DNA from: Halarcobacter sp.
GTDB taxonomy: Bacteria; Campylobacterota; Campylobacteria; Campylobacterales; Arcobacteraceae
DNA length: 64,000 nucleotides
Direction of reading: 5' to 3'
NCBI GenBank assembly: GCA_030145305.1
Contig: JAQYVX010000002.1
Location: forward strand, 62,001-126,000
Positions within the stretch are counted from its first letter, which is position 1, and every line of letters starts with the position of its first letter. Below are positions 15,001-20,133 of this stretch, piece by piece. The notes under the pieces are model-generated. The model worked only from the letters and a program-made list of their open reading frames with translations, searched no databases and had not been told where the DNA came from. The position numbers and the translations under genes are program-made.

Positions 15001-16790
15001 CTTTAAAAGTATCATCTCCAAATTTACCCTGTAGAACATTGTTATTACTATTTCCTTGTAAAATATCTGAAGATTGTGAACCAATGATATTTTCAATATT
15101 AATTACTTTATCTACTTCTCCACCTGATATAGTAGCATTTGCTTCATTGCCATCTTCAGCTAGAGTTAATTCTACTGAAGCATTAGAGTAACTGTAATCT
15201 ACGGTATCGCCTTCAATTCCATTTAATCCACCATCAAGATAATCATTGCCAGTTCCACCTTTTAAAGTATCATTTCCTTCTCCACCATACAATGAGTCAG
15301 AACCTTCTTTTCCATCTAAAGTATCATCCCCATCAAAGCCATATAATTTATTGGCATTTGAAGAACCATAAAGTGTATCATCGAATTTACTACCTTTTAA
15401 GTTTTCAACATTAATTACAGATAATCTTCCAGCACCTGTATCTTGGACAGAAGAAATTCCTAAATCAAAAGTTATTCCTTGATTTTCTACTTTTTCAAAA
15501 CTTATAAGATCATCAGTTCCACTTCCTCCGTCTATAAAATCATGTCCAGTTGCAGAACTTCCATTTCCAATAAAAGTATCATTTCCACTTCCACCTAAAA
15601 GAGTATTATCATTTGTATCTCCAGAAAGATTATCATCATAAGCTGTACCTAAAAGATTTTCAATATTTTTTAAAGTATCAGTTCCTGCATTTCCTGTATT
15701 ATTAATACCGTCTACAATTGACAAATCAACAGTAACTCCACCTGTTGTAATATCAGAATAATCAGCGAAATCGCCAGTACCACTTCCTCCATCTAAGAAA
15801 TCATTTCCTTGACCACCACTTAAAGTATCATTTTGTGTTCCACCATAAATAAAGTCATCACCGCCTTCACCTTTTATAGTGTCTTCACTTATTCCACCTC
15901 GTAAAGTATTTTTATCATTATTACCAGTAATTGTATCTTTCCCATCAGAACCAATAACATTTTCGATATTTTCAACTGTTGAGAAGCCATCTCCAAATAC
16001 TTGTCCATCTCTAAGATTAATAGTGTGAGCTACACTTGAATTTGAGGCATCAATAGTATCACCATTAATCCCATTAGTACCACCATCAATAACATCTCTA
16101 CCCGCACTTAAATAAATATGATCGTCTCCAGCAAGACCTTTTAGAGTATTACTTGCATCATTACCTGTAATAGTATCATCATCATTAGAACCTCTTACAT
16201 TTTCAAAATTCCATAATTCATCTGTACCATCAGAACCTGTAGCAATTCCTTTTCCTTCAATTCCCTCACCACTATCAAGTGAAACAGTTACTCCACCAGC
16301 TGCTGCATTTTCATAACTTACAGTATCTTTTCCAGAATCACCTCTTAAAATATCACTTCCTAAGCCACCTTCAATAGTATCATCTCCAGAGCCACCTTCA
16401 ATAGTGTCATCTCCAGACATACCTCTTAAAGTATCATTTCCATTTTCACCTTTAAGAATATTTTCCTTATCATCTCCTGTGATAATATCCTTTCCTTGTG
16501 TTCCTATTACATTTTCTATATTAGAAACTATATCTGTACCATCTCCTGTAACTAAACTATTAGTAAGATCCGCAACTACGCCTATTCCATTTGTATTATT
16601 TATTGAAGAGAAATTTAAAGTATCATTTCCTTCTCCACCATCAATAGTATCATCACCCAGTCCTGCTGTAATAATATCATTCCCAGCATTTGTAGTTATG
16701 GTATCATTTGCACTTCCTGTAATAACAGTATCATTCGCCAAGCCACCATTAATCTCATTTGCAATAGTTTCTGAACCATAAATAATATTA
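1..16790 (-). repeat. RTX module array, about 54 units
   Basis: Within the giant gene the motif encoding I-E-N recurs about 54 times by my count, on average every 310 bases (about 103 residues). Each module runs roughly: NIEN plus VIG(T/S), several GxxGxDxLxGG-type nonapeptides, then VDYS and a VTVDL strand. Modules differ in nonapeptide number. DNA-level similarity is imperfect, so the copies are old, except for local recent duplications. Confidence 0.85.
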
Positions 16791-18130
16791 TCATTAATAT
16801 TAGTTGTAATTACAAAACCTGATTCAATAGGCTGTCCTGAGGAATCTAAAAGTTGTTCATATAAATATTCATTTGGATCATTTAAGTTATTAATTTTTTT
16901 AACATTTATTCCATAGATTTTTAAAAAACTAAGTGATGTTTCAGCAGGAGTTTCCACTCCTTCTCTTTCATCTTCCGAAATATTATCGATACTAAATTTT
17001 GTAGTAGCTTCTACTTTCATTTCAAAATTTTTAGTTTGATTTTTATCCATTGAAATTTTTATCTGAATTTTTCCACTAGAATCTAAAGTAAATCCTTCAA
17101 CAGCAGGAGTATCAGGGTCATCTTTTTGCAAAGTCCACGAGTTTCCATTTTTCGTTCCACCTAAGATTGAAAAATCATCAGGAAAATCTGCACTTGAAAT
17201 TGTAATACTATCAATTGCAAAGCCAATTGGTTGGTTTGGAGATAAAGATATTGTTCTTGAAATTGTATTTTCATCAAAATATCTAGAGTCATCAGCATTT
17301 ATTACTACTTTATTAGCATCAAGGTTAGTGACATTTCTATAATCAATAACTTCAGCATCAGTTTGTTTTATAAGTAATGATTTATCATCTATTGAGGTGT
17401 TTGGATACATATTATCATATTTAGTACCACCACCACCTTCTACTGTAAGGGTAGTTTCTTCTCCCCTATTATCCTCTAATTTAAGATGTTCAATGTTAAT
17501 ATCAAATTTAAGACTAGGCTTTATCCCTTCAGTTTCTGCTTCTTCAGAACTTGAATTAGAACTATCATCTTCTTCATTACTTGTAAAGGGATTTTCTTCT
17601 ACTATAACTTCTTCAACAGGAGGTATATCAAATTCTGATTCCTCTTCCTCTTCTTCTGGGTTTTCATCTGGCGCAATTTCAATTTCTTGTACTATTACTT
17701 GAGGAGCAGATTCAGAATTATTTTGTGTTTCATCACCTTCTTCATTCTGCTTAGCTGTATTATCAGGAATATTAACTTCAGCATTTGAAACCAAAGAATC
17801 AATAGGCAAGGAATTGATTTCTTCAACTTCAGATAAAATATCTCCTAAAGAGAATTGTTTTCCTGAGTTACTAATAAATTTTGGAGGAGTATCATTAAAT
17901 CCCATTAAAGCCATAGATACAAAAGTAAAAGTCCCATATCCTGGAATATCAATTACAATATCTCCACCAACTAATTGGTAATCTAAGTCTTCAAAATCAA
18001 TTCCAGGAATTTTAAAATCTACTAAATCCCCAGGTCTTACATATACAGAAACATTTTCACCTTCTATAGGTTTATCAATGATTTTAACAGTCTTGTTTTG
18101 ATATTTAATATATTTACTATCCGTTGCCAT
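1..18130 (-). CDS. Giant RTX repeat protein (5' part, cut by window edge)
   Basis: The frame is open from an ATG at 18130 to the left edge, giving at least 6043 codons and no stop in the window. A ribosome site (GAGGAAAG) sits four bases before the ATG. Residues 1-445 are not repeats: a beta-rich N-terminal part containing YVRPGDLVDF, a very acidic Glu/Ser linker around residues 150-205, and an Ig-like-looking segment. This start faintly recalls the prefix region of Bap-like type I-secreted adhesins. From about residue 450 onward it is RTX nonapeptide blocks of the GGxGNDTxx type alternating with spacers such as VDYS, VxVDL and NIENVIGT. The family binds calcium, usually leaves the cell by type I secretion, and often acts in adhesion or biofilm. 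No secretion genes lie in the window, and the C-terminus with its export signal is outside it. Function in adhesion is inferred; RTX identity is secure. Confidence 0.93.
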   Translation of the reverse strand, partial: MATDSKYIKYQNKTVKIIDKPIEGENVSVYVRPGDLVDFKIPGIDFEDLDYQLVGGDIVIDIPGYGTFTFVSMALMGFNDTPPKFISNSGKQFSLGDILSEVEEINSLPIDSLVSNAEVNIPDNTAKQNEEGDETQNNSESAPQVIVQEIEIAPDENPEEEEEESEFDIPPVEEVIVEENPFTSNEEDDSSNSSSEEAETEGIKPSLKFDINIEHLKLEDNRGEETTLTVEGGGGTKYDNMYPNTSIDDKSLLIKQTDAEVIDYRNVTNLDANKVVINADDSRYFDENTISRTISLSPNQPIGFAIDSITISSADFPDDFSILGGTKNGNSWTLQKDDPDTPAVEGFTLDSSGKIQIKISMDKNQTKNFEMKVEATTKFSIDNISEDEREGVETPAETSLSFLKIYGINVKKINNLNDPNEYLYEQLLDSSGQPIESGFVITTNINDNIIYGSETIANEINGGLANDTVITGSANDTITTNAGNDIITAGLGDDTIDGGEGNDTLNFSSINNTNGIGVVADLTNSLVTGDGTDIVSNIENVIGTQGKDIITGDDKENILKGENGNDTLRGMSGDDTIEGGSGDDTIEGGLGSDILRGDSGKDTVSYENAAAGGVTVSLDSGEGIEGKGIATGSDGTDELWNFENVRGSNDDDTITGNDASNTLKGLAGDDHIYLSAGRDVIDGGTNGINGDTIDASNSSVAHTINLRDGQVFGDGFSTVENIENVIGSDGKDTITGNNDKNTLRGGISEDTIKGEGGDDFIYGGTQNDTLSGGQGNDFLDGGSGTGDFADYSDITTGGVTVDLSIVDGINNTGNAGTDTLKNIENLLGTAYDDNLSGDTNDNTLLGGSGNDTFIGNGSSATGHDFIDGGSGTDDLISFEKVENQGITFDLGISSVQDTGAGRLSVINVENLKGSKFDDTLYGSSNANKLYGFDGDDTLDGKEGSDSLYGGEGNDTLKGGTGNDYLDGGLNGIEGDTVDYSYSNASVELTLAEDGNEANATISGGEVDKVINIENIIGSQSSDILQGNSNNNVLQGKFGDDTFKASNGNDTLFGDGGNDTVDYSSRGSLNGNDGINITLNGENISTLSENGNAKDSLYSIENVIGTKANDTISGDANNNTLWGNEGDDTLKGGGGNNYLVGGNNTSLGDTVDYSDVGVGTAKGINVDLDKNGTKGQGVNLNTNASDILEGIENVIGSSNDDTISGNNLNNTLEGRGGNDTLEGGAGDDVFDGGVGVDTVDYSEVTEKLNIDLGSLAPREVAQGQGVDTFISIEGVSGGTNDDILIGTNGANNLRGNEGNDTLISSGVSDTTNGTVDSLDGGEGNDTVSFAFTTNDIKIDLSLGETVQTSGEGQIVITNVENLEGGFGNDTLIGNNSINTLLGGFGSDVLIGKGKNDTLDGGKNEHSHRFTATNSGSFILTLGLVAVTISGATAEEIVSDFNTKNAANILAGNESFGNIVTDGTHVYLQTEATISSVSGLDYKNDYAFTDVVDYSLLTSESISVDLNKTEEQVNVTGGTEDSSDTLIDIEKIIGTKQNDNFIGDGNSNTFFGNDGDDTLDGRAGDDYLDGGSGDDIIIGGLGNDNLFGGTGNDTFKSTVGDGIDTINGGSGNDTVTYELYSADLSVSLAGNTQVRVKVDGIDNDFVQDIENITTGSGNDNVNGDNENNTIITNNGDDTVSGGRGNDYLDGGNHTQNDDTQGSTTVKENAGDTVDYSYINDVGNGYEIGINVDLANEIATDQTTGNQVGVDKVKNIENVLGTDFADNIIGNELNNILNGSKGNDTLKGGAGDDILLGGEGTDTADFSDATSGVNVDLSATQGNPVLIGAGLGSDTFDSIEGAIGGNFDDTLKGTAFENTLIGNAGDDTLFGNGTGSGKIDYLDGGTNGIKGDYVSFDYLDASALTGITVDLANTQEQDTNTDGTNDLIIKGIENVQGSIKNDTITGNISDNKLEGLAGDDTFYGSYGKDTIDGGTHDSGDTVDYSKLTNGVKITINQDESIDVEKNAIDKDVLTNIEIIKATDHADTLTGNDDANTFYSGGGNDSLIGNGGDDFLFGEAGDDTFKGGTGNDTINGGSILEVNGDTVDYSQRNVGVQVTLDSDGTTTAYIDTASNGLSLHSPTEEEDTLIEIENISGSQVADDITGDEFANTILGNAGADTLKGGAGSDRIEGGADDDTITGGADSDILYGNEGDDTFLQTATLLDLKGDIIYGGTNTGNIGDTVDYSNLSESLSINLKDTGLTNVTVGSTDVTVGSTEDGNHQVSGIENIIGTSENDTIEGNKSDNTLDGDIGTEDIISYKNTKSSVTLNLSSSNINADLDADTSTANVNINSSTATGIEVGIDTLKNFEDIIGSKYSDTLIGNNGVNNIKGGLGNDLIAGGAGNDTLDGEGGNDTVTYMLEGAVDASLQRGDARIGTDTDTLIDIENLIGSSLNDTIEGNSGANTLKGGAGNDTLSYANATSSDATGVTVDLSDVDGTIDTINAGIDVISGFENILGSSKDDNLIGDNNANTITGADGSDTLSGKGGLDTLYGGTGNDVFKITDADIDGNSDILNGEGNTDTLDYSNLSNSYHINVNLATPSTEILNASSNVLDSDTLLSIENVIGTSNADTITGDAQSNKLEGGAGNDTIDGGANADSLYGNAGDDIFIQRDGQTKDDFIDGGTASELNGDTVDYSNITASVNLTLKDGGLSNTVQLGGSDDHILKNIENITGSSVGDTLVGNSGKNTILGGAGNDTIDGGLGEDYLDGGFTNNGSGVNTELNTLSYESIDKSVRVDLRNNSAITDKNNNGFSYDSSGNNTDASDEQDTIINFKTVIGSTAGDTLIAGNNGNTLFGSSGEDTLISGNGADVLDGGLNSDTFILNADDEEDKIIGGTGKDTVDYSALDATNQITVTLDGSEIQTVIINGKTADKIEGVENVIGTKGADNITGDVLANILVGNEGDDNIDGGAGNDILRGGDNNDTLKGGADIDSLYGDSGDDILDGGTGIDYLDGGSHTAGKGDFVSFSSESKKLNLNLKEVDADGYTQALLDNVGDDFLKDIENITATNQSDIIIGNNSINTIVGLNGNDTISGDGGADILDGGEGDDTFKAGIYNTTNSTLEDGIDGDDYIDGGTGSEVIGDTVDYSALNSSINIDLSLVGDSGGHMGVSTVTVDNGTKDYIKNIENITGSKVDDIINGDGNKNTLKGDAGDDTLYGAGGNDVLDGGTQTTADTADYTRATTAITVDMSKVSGHVTNDGDGGVDTLINIERIMGSLKDDSFTGSDSLDDTFIGNEGYDKFYGSKGNDTYYSYLIGDNVDGDYSKIDYSGSNIGKIKVDLSDTTNGYAEVFKLNSAIVGDVDFSNADSIDKLHGIVNVTGTINNDTITGNAESNYLKGDAGDDILEGKGGADILEGGTGNDTFIATNATDGLDQIDGGDGSDTVDYSILDSSNNITSLTLAETGSSTSININNADSDTLKNIENVIGTQGIDTIVGNSEGNILKGQAGNDSLDGKAGNDSLYGEAGDDTLKGGTGDDYLNGGTNTAIGDTVDYSDAISSVTVDMSGASVNVGAGLGIDTLVDIENVKGSDFDDTFYSDINNANTFYGNNHQTLGDTVDYFNYTNGLKDSDDKIVADMLLGTVEITNNGIVTVTDKLDGIENITGSAGDDTISGDGNKNTLKGLDGADIISGGAGNDILDGGLGLDDTVDYSYSTTNGVIVDLGNNSGIINASTDSDTLLGFENVIGTNQNDKIILASTGSLTAEANKINGLNGIDTVSYENYTEDLEIDLSNPSNATGDNDFLTSIENIIGGTANDTFITNTTVSNQFDGNTGIDTVDYSALNETVNVTLNDSTLSTVTLGVSSNDTVINIENIKGGSANDTITGNIQKNTLYGNAGEDTLSGLDGNDTLYGGADNDKLYGGAGLDLIEGGEGDDFIEGGSDKDIIYGDSSTDTSFGGNDTIDAGTGDDTVYAGRGNDKISGNDNDDLLIGELGDDSIAGGTGSDTIYGDDEANTLTNGGNDELSGGAGNDTIYGGYGDDTIAGNVGDDFLVGGEGNDTVDYRQAASGVTVDLGDDGTTAQDVGGGEGLDKITEIENVLGSKYDDTFYTDITANNTFDGGTNGGNEINSGELSGDTVDYSHNDRLNQVGDSITVNLSTNAEVSVVDADGSTVTDTLINIENITGTSGNDDIRGNADKNTLKGEAGDDTLKGYAGDDNLQGGEGNDTALYDDKTTSVTVDFSQNKASTTTETDTLLSIENALGGSASDTFIMNEDNKANKVDGGSGSEIDTISYANYSTNGVTVNLSTTNEQIVVDNGGTNDDKDTIVNIENIIGSSQNDIVIGSDKDNSFTGGKGDDTFISGLDVNNDDSLESGNDGADYFDGGEGTKDTIDYSIIAGDADAGTEGIRVILDSANQSEVIINAQENDKIVNVENVVGTQDNDYIKGDKENNTFLGQDGNDTLYGEDGKDNLKGEAGDDQLLGGSGDDILQGGANNDTLTGGVGSDKIYGGTLVGTTHTDSGIDTVDYTNALESLIINLDLDDSDSVYIGKSIGAVSDQGQGIDDLYGIENVIGSNFEADTIYGSSQNNIITSQKGDDYIEAKAGADTVFAGEGNDTVVASFALDGADKYDGGTGDGDTLDYSNLNESINIDISGNATHEFETGNGTDSWQVNIASGDTDTIKGFENFIGGNANDIIKGDGKANKLEGGSGEDTLQGGAGNDKIYGHLDGTTENLIINDTVSYEYVTSDNININLQTGEALVNTTDKDELYSIENAIAGQGNDIIKGSSAVNTLQGNQGDDTFVSSDSNDTIYGGLKDGADLGSDTVDYSSENKISVTLQDGILSSTVIVDSNNNNIFEVGIDKEDTIYGIENIKGSDGGDDTITGNSAENIIYGQKGRDTLNGAGGADTIYGGEDDDIILMSTDGDTTGDKIDGGEGFDTVNYQGLTSGVTIDLSGNTIAQVTVGTNTNDHTLTAVENIIGTNSKDIITGDSKLNRFEGMQGNDTLIGNAGDDKIYGGNEADDLVNSGDDILDGKAGDDQIYGGDGNDNIKGGTGKDTLYGGDGIDNINGEDGDDTLYGGADADNLNGGLGADTIYGGAGNDTITFEQADNKVDIVYGGDESTDSGNDTVDYSQAIKGMTVDLANGNAKGTASSDDQGDDELYGIENVTGSNIEGDNIRGNNVTNILRGRGGNDTLFGEEGEDTLYGGADNDELHGGADSDSILGDAGDDIIYGDDGADILNGGLGNDTFIATNASDGIDSIVGDTGIDTIDYSVITDITKSITATLAASGDTTLTITNGDNDVINGIENIIGGAGNDTFTGSALQNTLDGGIGTDEVRYDYDNTTGVSVNLENDTAIENGGIVDTLTSIENILGSQYDDTFVTAVNETNVIDGALNHSTGDTVDYSSRNNAIDVTLAGSTAATVTITGDTNYDQIKNIENIIGSTTHDNIVGDGQINTLLGKAGNDTLDGKGEADYISGGEGNDDITGGSGADSLFGNSGNDIFKGTEFTGDVIDGGNESDLSRGSDTVDYSNLDVGTLSTGIDVTLASSTVSNVMVNGTSNDHTIVNIENIYGTSLSDTLVGDTGKNTFLGNDGTDYIDGGAGDDYINGGANATGTETLKGGAGLDTVYGGSGVDYILGEADDDELYGESGNDTLDGGAGKDELDGGDGDDTLIGGAGNDNLVGGNHTQIDDSQGSTTVKDGAGDTVDYSKESSTVSADLSKFFAVGASIGTDTFSGIENIIGSDLASGGDIITGDAGKNTLKGLAGDDTIYENAGNDFVEGGEGNDYIYAGTGDDSINGDDTTNSGNDTLDYSALSITDDTRTYNSQTVTGISVDLANTSGQYIHNQYGTDTITNIENIVGSDINDYIKGNNQSNTLDGKSGDDYLEGAEGEDRLIGGSGTDTADFTSRTASNDVIIDMTKSQISGSKDSYRVINDGHGNEEFIDGIENIITGAGNDTIYGDSQANEISTGAGNDTIRGGENADIIDGGADNDTADFSDLAYGVTVDLDTDNNASNDAEGTAISNSKTDTLRNIENVIGTDRADNITGDEKANSLYAGADN
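11367..11408 (-). repeat. Exact 21-base tandem duplication inside the RTX gene
   Basis: Two identical 21-base copies lie head to tail (11367-11387 and 11388-11408). They are in frame and duplicate seven residues, read as VTVGSTD followed by VTVGSTE. The exact match against a diverged background indicates a recent event. Confidence 0.9.
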
Positions 18131-18142
18131 AATACTTTCCTC

Positions 18143-18166
18143 ATAATAATACTTAAGTATGATTAT
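18143..18166. promoter_or_regulatory. 24-base dyad over the RTX transcription start
   Basis: A near-perfect palindrome with one mismatched pair is centred on ACTTAAGT (perfect core ATACTTAAGTAT, 18149-18160). It touches the -10 box and covers the predicted transcription start, which would suit a repressor operator. No regulator family is assigned. Confidence 0.5.
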
Positions 18167-18170
18167 TATA
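18165..18170 (-). promoter_or_regulatory. -10 box of the giant RTX gene
   Basis: A perfect TATAAT on the minus strand, preceded by TTTTAGG, lies 35 bases upstream of the start codon. The predicted transcription start is near 18158. No clear -35 is seen, as is usual for Campylobacterota sigma-70 promoters. Confidence 0.65.
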
Positions 18171-18218
18171 CCTAAAAGTAAGTCTTAATTTGATTCATTC
18201 TATTTATACATTTCATAT

Positions 18219-18240
18219 AGTTATGTTTAATAACATAACT
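18219..18240. promoter_or_regulatory. Perfect 22-base dyad upstream of the RTX promoter
   Basis: Arms AGTTATGTT and AACATAACT are separated by four bases. The centre (18229.5) lies about 71 bases upstream of the predicted transcription start, a position typical for an upstream-binding activator. It is itself nested inside a wider 10-base inverted repeat, ATTTGATTCA at 18188-18197 and TGAATCAAAT at 18282-18291. Confidence 0.5.
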
Positions 18241-18363
18241 ATTTTAAACAAGCTTTATTAATAGTTCTTTACGATATATTTTGAATCAAATATAAGATAT
18301 GTTACTCAACATATTAGATAAGTATTATGGAAAGAAAAATAGAGTTAAAATTAAAATTATTTT

Positions 18364-19671
18364 TTACTTCATATTAAAAAAAGTATTCTTTGTAACAATA
18401 ATATATTTCTTATTAAGTGAGGTATCAAACTTCTCCGAAGCTGATTTTAATTTTCCGTATGAGATTTTAGCCATATCTTTATCTTCCCAAAGTATTTGAA
18501 CAAAGGTTACAGTTTTCCTGTCATGGGCAATTAAATCAATAGAATTATTGTTATTATCCCACCAACCTCCAATAGCAGTTGGAGTGTATGAAAAAATCTC
18601 TTTTTGTTGATTATCAATAATTTCTTTTATACACTTTTTATAAGATAAAAAAACAGTTTTGCTAATAAATTCATCTTGTATTAATTTACTAACTTCTTTT
18701 ATATTCCCAAGTTGTAAAGCTGTAAGATTTGGATATATATATGAAAACCAAAATTTTAAAGCATTATCTTTTATCTCATATCTTCCAAATTTCGAAGCTT
18801 TTTCATTATCACCAATTGGTATACTTTTTTTAATAATCATCATATCAATTAGTTTTTGCAAATATCTTGTTAAATAAGTTGACTTAACATTTAAAGAGTT
18901 TGCAATATCCCCCATTTTTATATTTCCTTTTGAAATTGAATGCAAAATCGAAGAATAGGTTCCTATATCACTTATTTCACTTTTAAGAACTTTTATTCCA
19001 TAATCAAAAAGATAAGAATTTATAGATAAAAAAAGATTATAAATATTTTCAGTAAAGTCTATTTTTGCATTATAATATTTTAGATTTGAAGGTGTAGTTC
19101 CTAAAAGAGAGTAAATATAAAGTTGGTCTAATTTATTCATATCAGGGAAAAAATCTTTTATGGCAATAAAATTTAGATATTCAAGCTTAATTATTTCATT
19201 TGAAATTCGTTCTAAATCAGTAGTATAAGAGTCATTAAACAAAATACTAGAAGAAACTACAATTTGAATATTTTTATACTTTAAACTCTTTTTCCAAAAT
19301 TTGATTAAATCTTGTAAAGTGTTTTTATCTACTTTTAAAATATTTTGAAAATCATCTAAAATAATAATAAGTTTTTTCTCTATAATTTGCTTATCTAAAA
19401 GCTTTAGAACGTCTAAGAAGCAATTAAAAGGATTACCTGATATATTTGCTTGATTGAAGTAATTATTTAAGGTATTGCCCATTTGTGTAAAGAATTGAGT
19501 TGGTATCATCTCATAATTTGAGAAATAGATTTTATCTTTTTCTTTTATATATTCATGAAGTAAAGTAGTTTTACCACTATTTTTTGCTCCAAATATAAAA
19601 TCAATTGAAGAGTTTGCTTTATTAAAACTATTATTTAAAGATTCTAGCTCTTTTTCTCTTTGTAAAAACAT
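18364..19671 (-). CDS. ATPase_2/DUF234-type ATPase
   Basis: 435 residues. The N-terminal P-loop is FGAKNSGKT (about 27-35) and the Walker B strand is LIIILDDFQ (about 103-111). The middle contains a winged-helix-like stretch (GDIANSLNVKSTYLTRYLQKL), followed by a C-terminal region with GGWWDNNNNSIDLIAHD that resembles the nuclease-like fold in DUF234 partners. This layout matches the archaeal-type ATPase_2 plus DUF234 family, whose cellular role is poorly defined. It is transcribed toward the RTX gene, 233 bases away from it, and follows the YrdC-like gene by 18 bases. It could be the tail of the carB transcript. Family assignment is good, function unknown. Confidence 0.8.
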   Translation of the reverse strand: MFLQREKELESLNNSFNKANSSIDFIFGAKNSGKTTLLHEYIKEKDKIYFSNYEMIPTQFFTQMGNTLNNYFNQANISGNPFNCFLDVLKLLDKQIIEKKLIIILDDFQNILKVDKNTLQDLIKFWKKSLKYKNIQIVVSSSILFNDSYTTDLERISNEIIKLEYLNFIAIKDFFPDMNKLDQLYIYSLLGTTPSNLKYYNAKIDFTENIYNLFLSINSYLFDYGIKVLKSEISDIGTYSSILHSISKGNIKMGDIANSLNVKSTYLTRYLQKLIDMMIIKKSIPIGDNEKASKFGRYEIKDNALKFWFSYIYPNLTALQLGNIKEVSKLIQDEFISKTVFLSYKKCIKEIIDNQQKEIFSYTPTAIGGWWDNNNNSIDLIAHDRKTVTFVQILWEDKDMAKISYGKLKSASEKFDTSLNKKYIIVTKNTFFNMK

Positions 19672-19689
19672 TCTTCATTATACTTTCTT

Positions 19690-20133
19690 TTATCTTATTT
19701 TGTTCATTTTATTTTTACTAAGTATAAAAATATTTGAGGCACTTTTTTCACTAAAATCTTCTTTTGTATAAACTATAACATCACTATTTTTTGAAGCAAA
19801 ATCTATATCAAAACTTTCAGAAGTAAGATTTGCAGAAGTTGAATACAAATTATTAAATTTGGATATAAAAGGGTAAAAATTATCATCTTTTGGAATAACT
19901 CTAAAAGAGTTTTTATTTGGATAGATAAAAGTAGTTTTTTTCGAATTTCTAATTTTTTTTCTAAACCTCAAAGGGACTCTTGTCATCTGTTTTAAAGTAT
20001 CAAAAGAATCCACTGTTTGAAGTATTTTTTGAGAAGTATTTCTTTGTTTTATCAAAGATAGTTTCTCATCATTTAATGATGAGAAACCAACTGTTGTATC
20101 AGTTTGGACTAAATATACGAGATTTTTATGCAT
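19690..20133 (-). CDS. Short Sua5/YciO/YrdC-like protein
   Basis: 147 residues, shorter than TsaC (about 190). It begins LVYLVQTDTTVGFSS, matching the family's TxTVYGL region, and later has STSANLTSES, matching the TSANxSG motif. The N-terminal KRP-type binding segment of true threonylcarbamoyl-AMP synthases is not evident, so it may be a divergent paralogue rather than the tRNA t6A enzyme. The ATG overlaps the carB stop by one base (TAATG), so translation is probably coupled to carB. Confidence 0.7.
   Translation of the reverse strand: MHKNLVYLVQTDTTVGFSSLNDEKLSLIKQRNTSQKILQTVDSFDTLKQMTRVPLRFRKKIRNSKKTTFIYPNKNSFRVIPKDDNFYPFISKFNNLYSTSANLTSESFDIDFASKNSDVIVYTKEDFSEKSASNIFILSKNKMNKIR

Noticed and set aside
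1..16790. Regular repeats that might be taken for a CRISPR array
   Set aside because: Units vary in length and sequence, stay in one reading frame and encode RTX nonapeptides.
1099..17702. Plus-strand open frames rich in Ser/Pro or His/Leu within the first 18 kb
   Set aside because: They are antisense shadows of the RTX repeats; their composition mirrors the GGxGND codons and they lack ribosome sites and family motifs.
18299..18499. 66-residue plus-strand frame opposite the ATPase end
   Set aside because: Overlaps the C-terminus of the ATPase gene, lacks a ribosome site and has a composition typical of an antisense frame.
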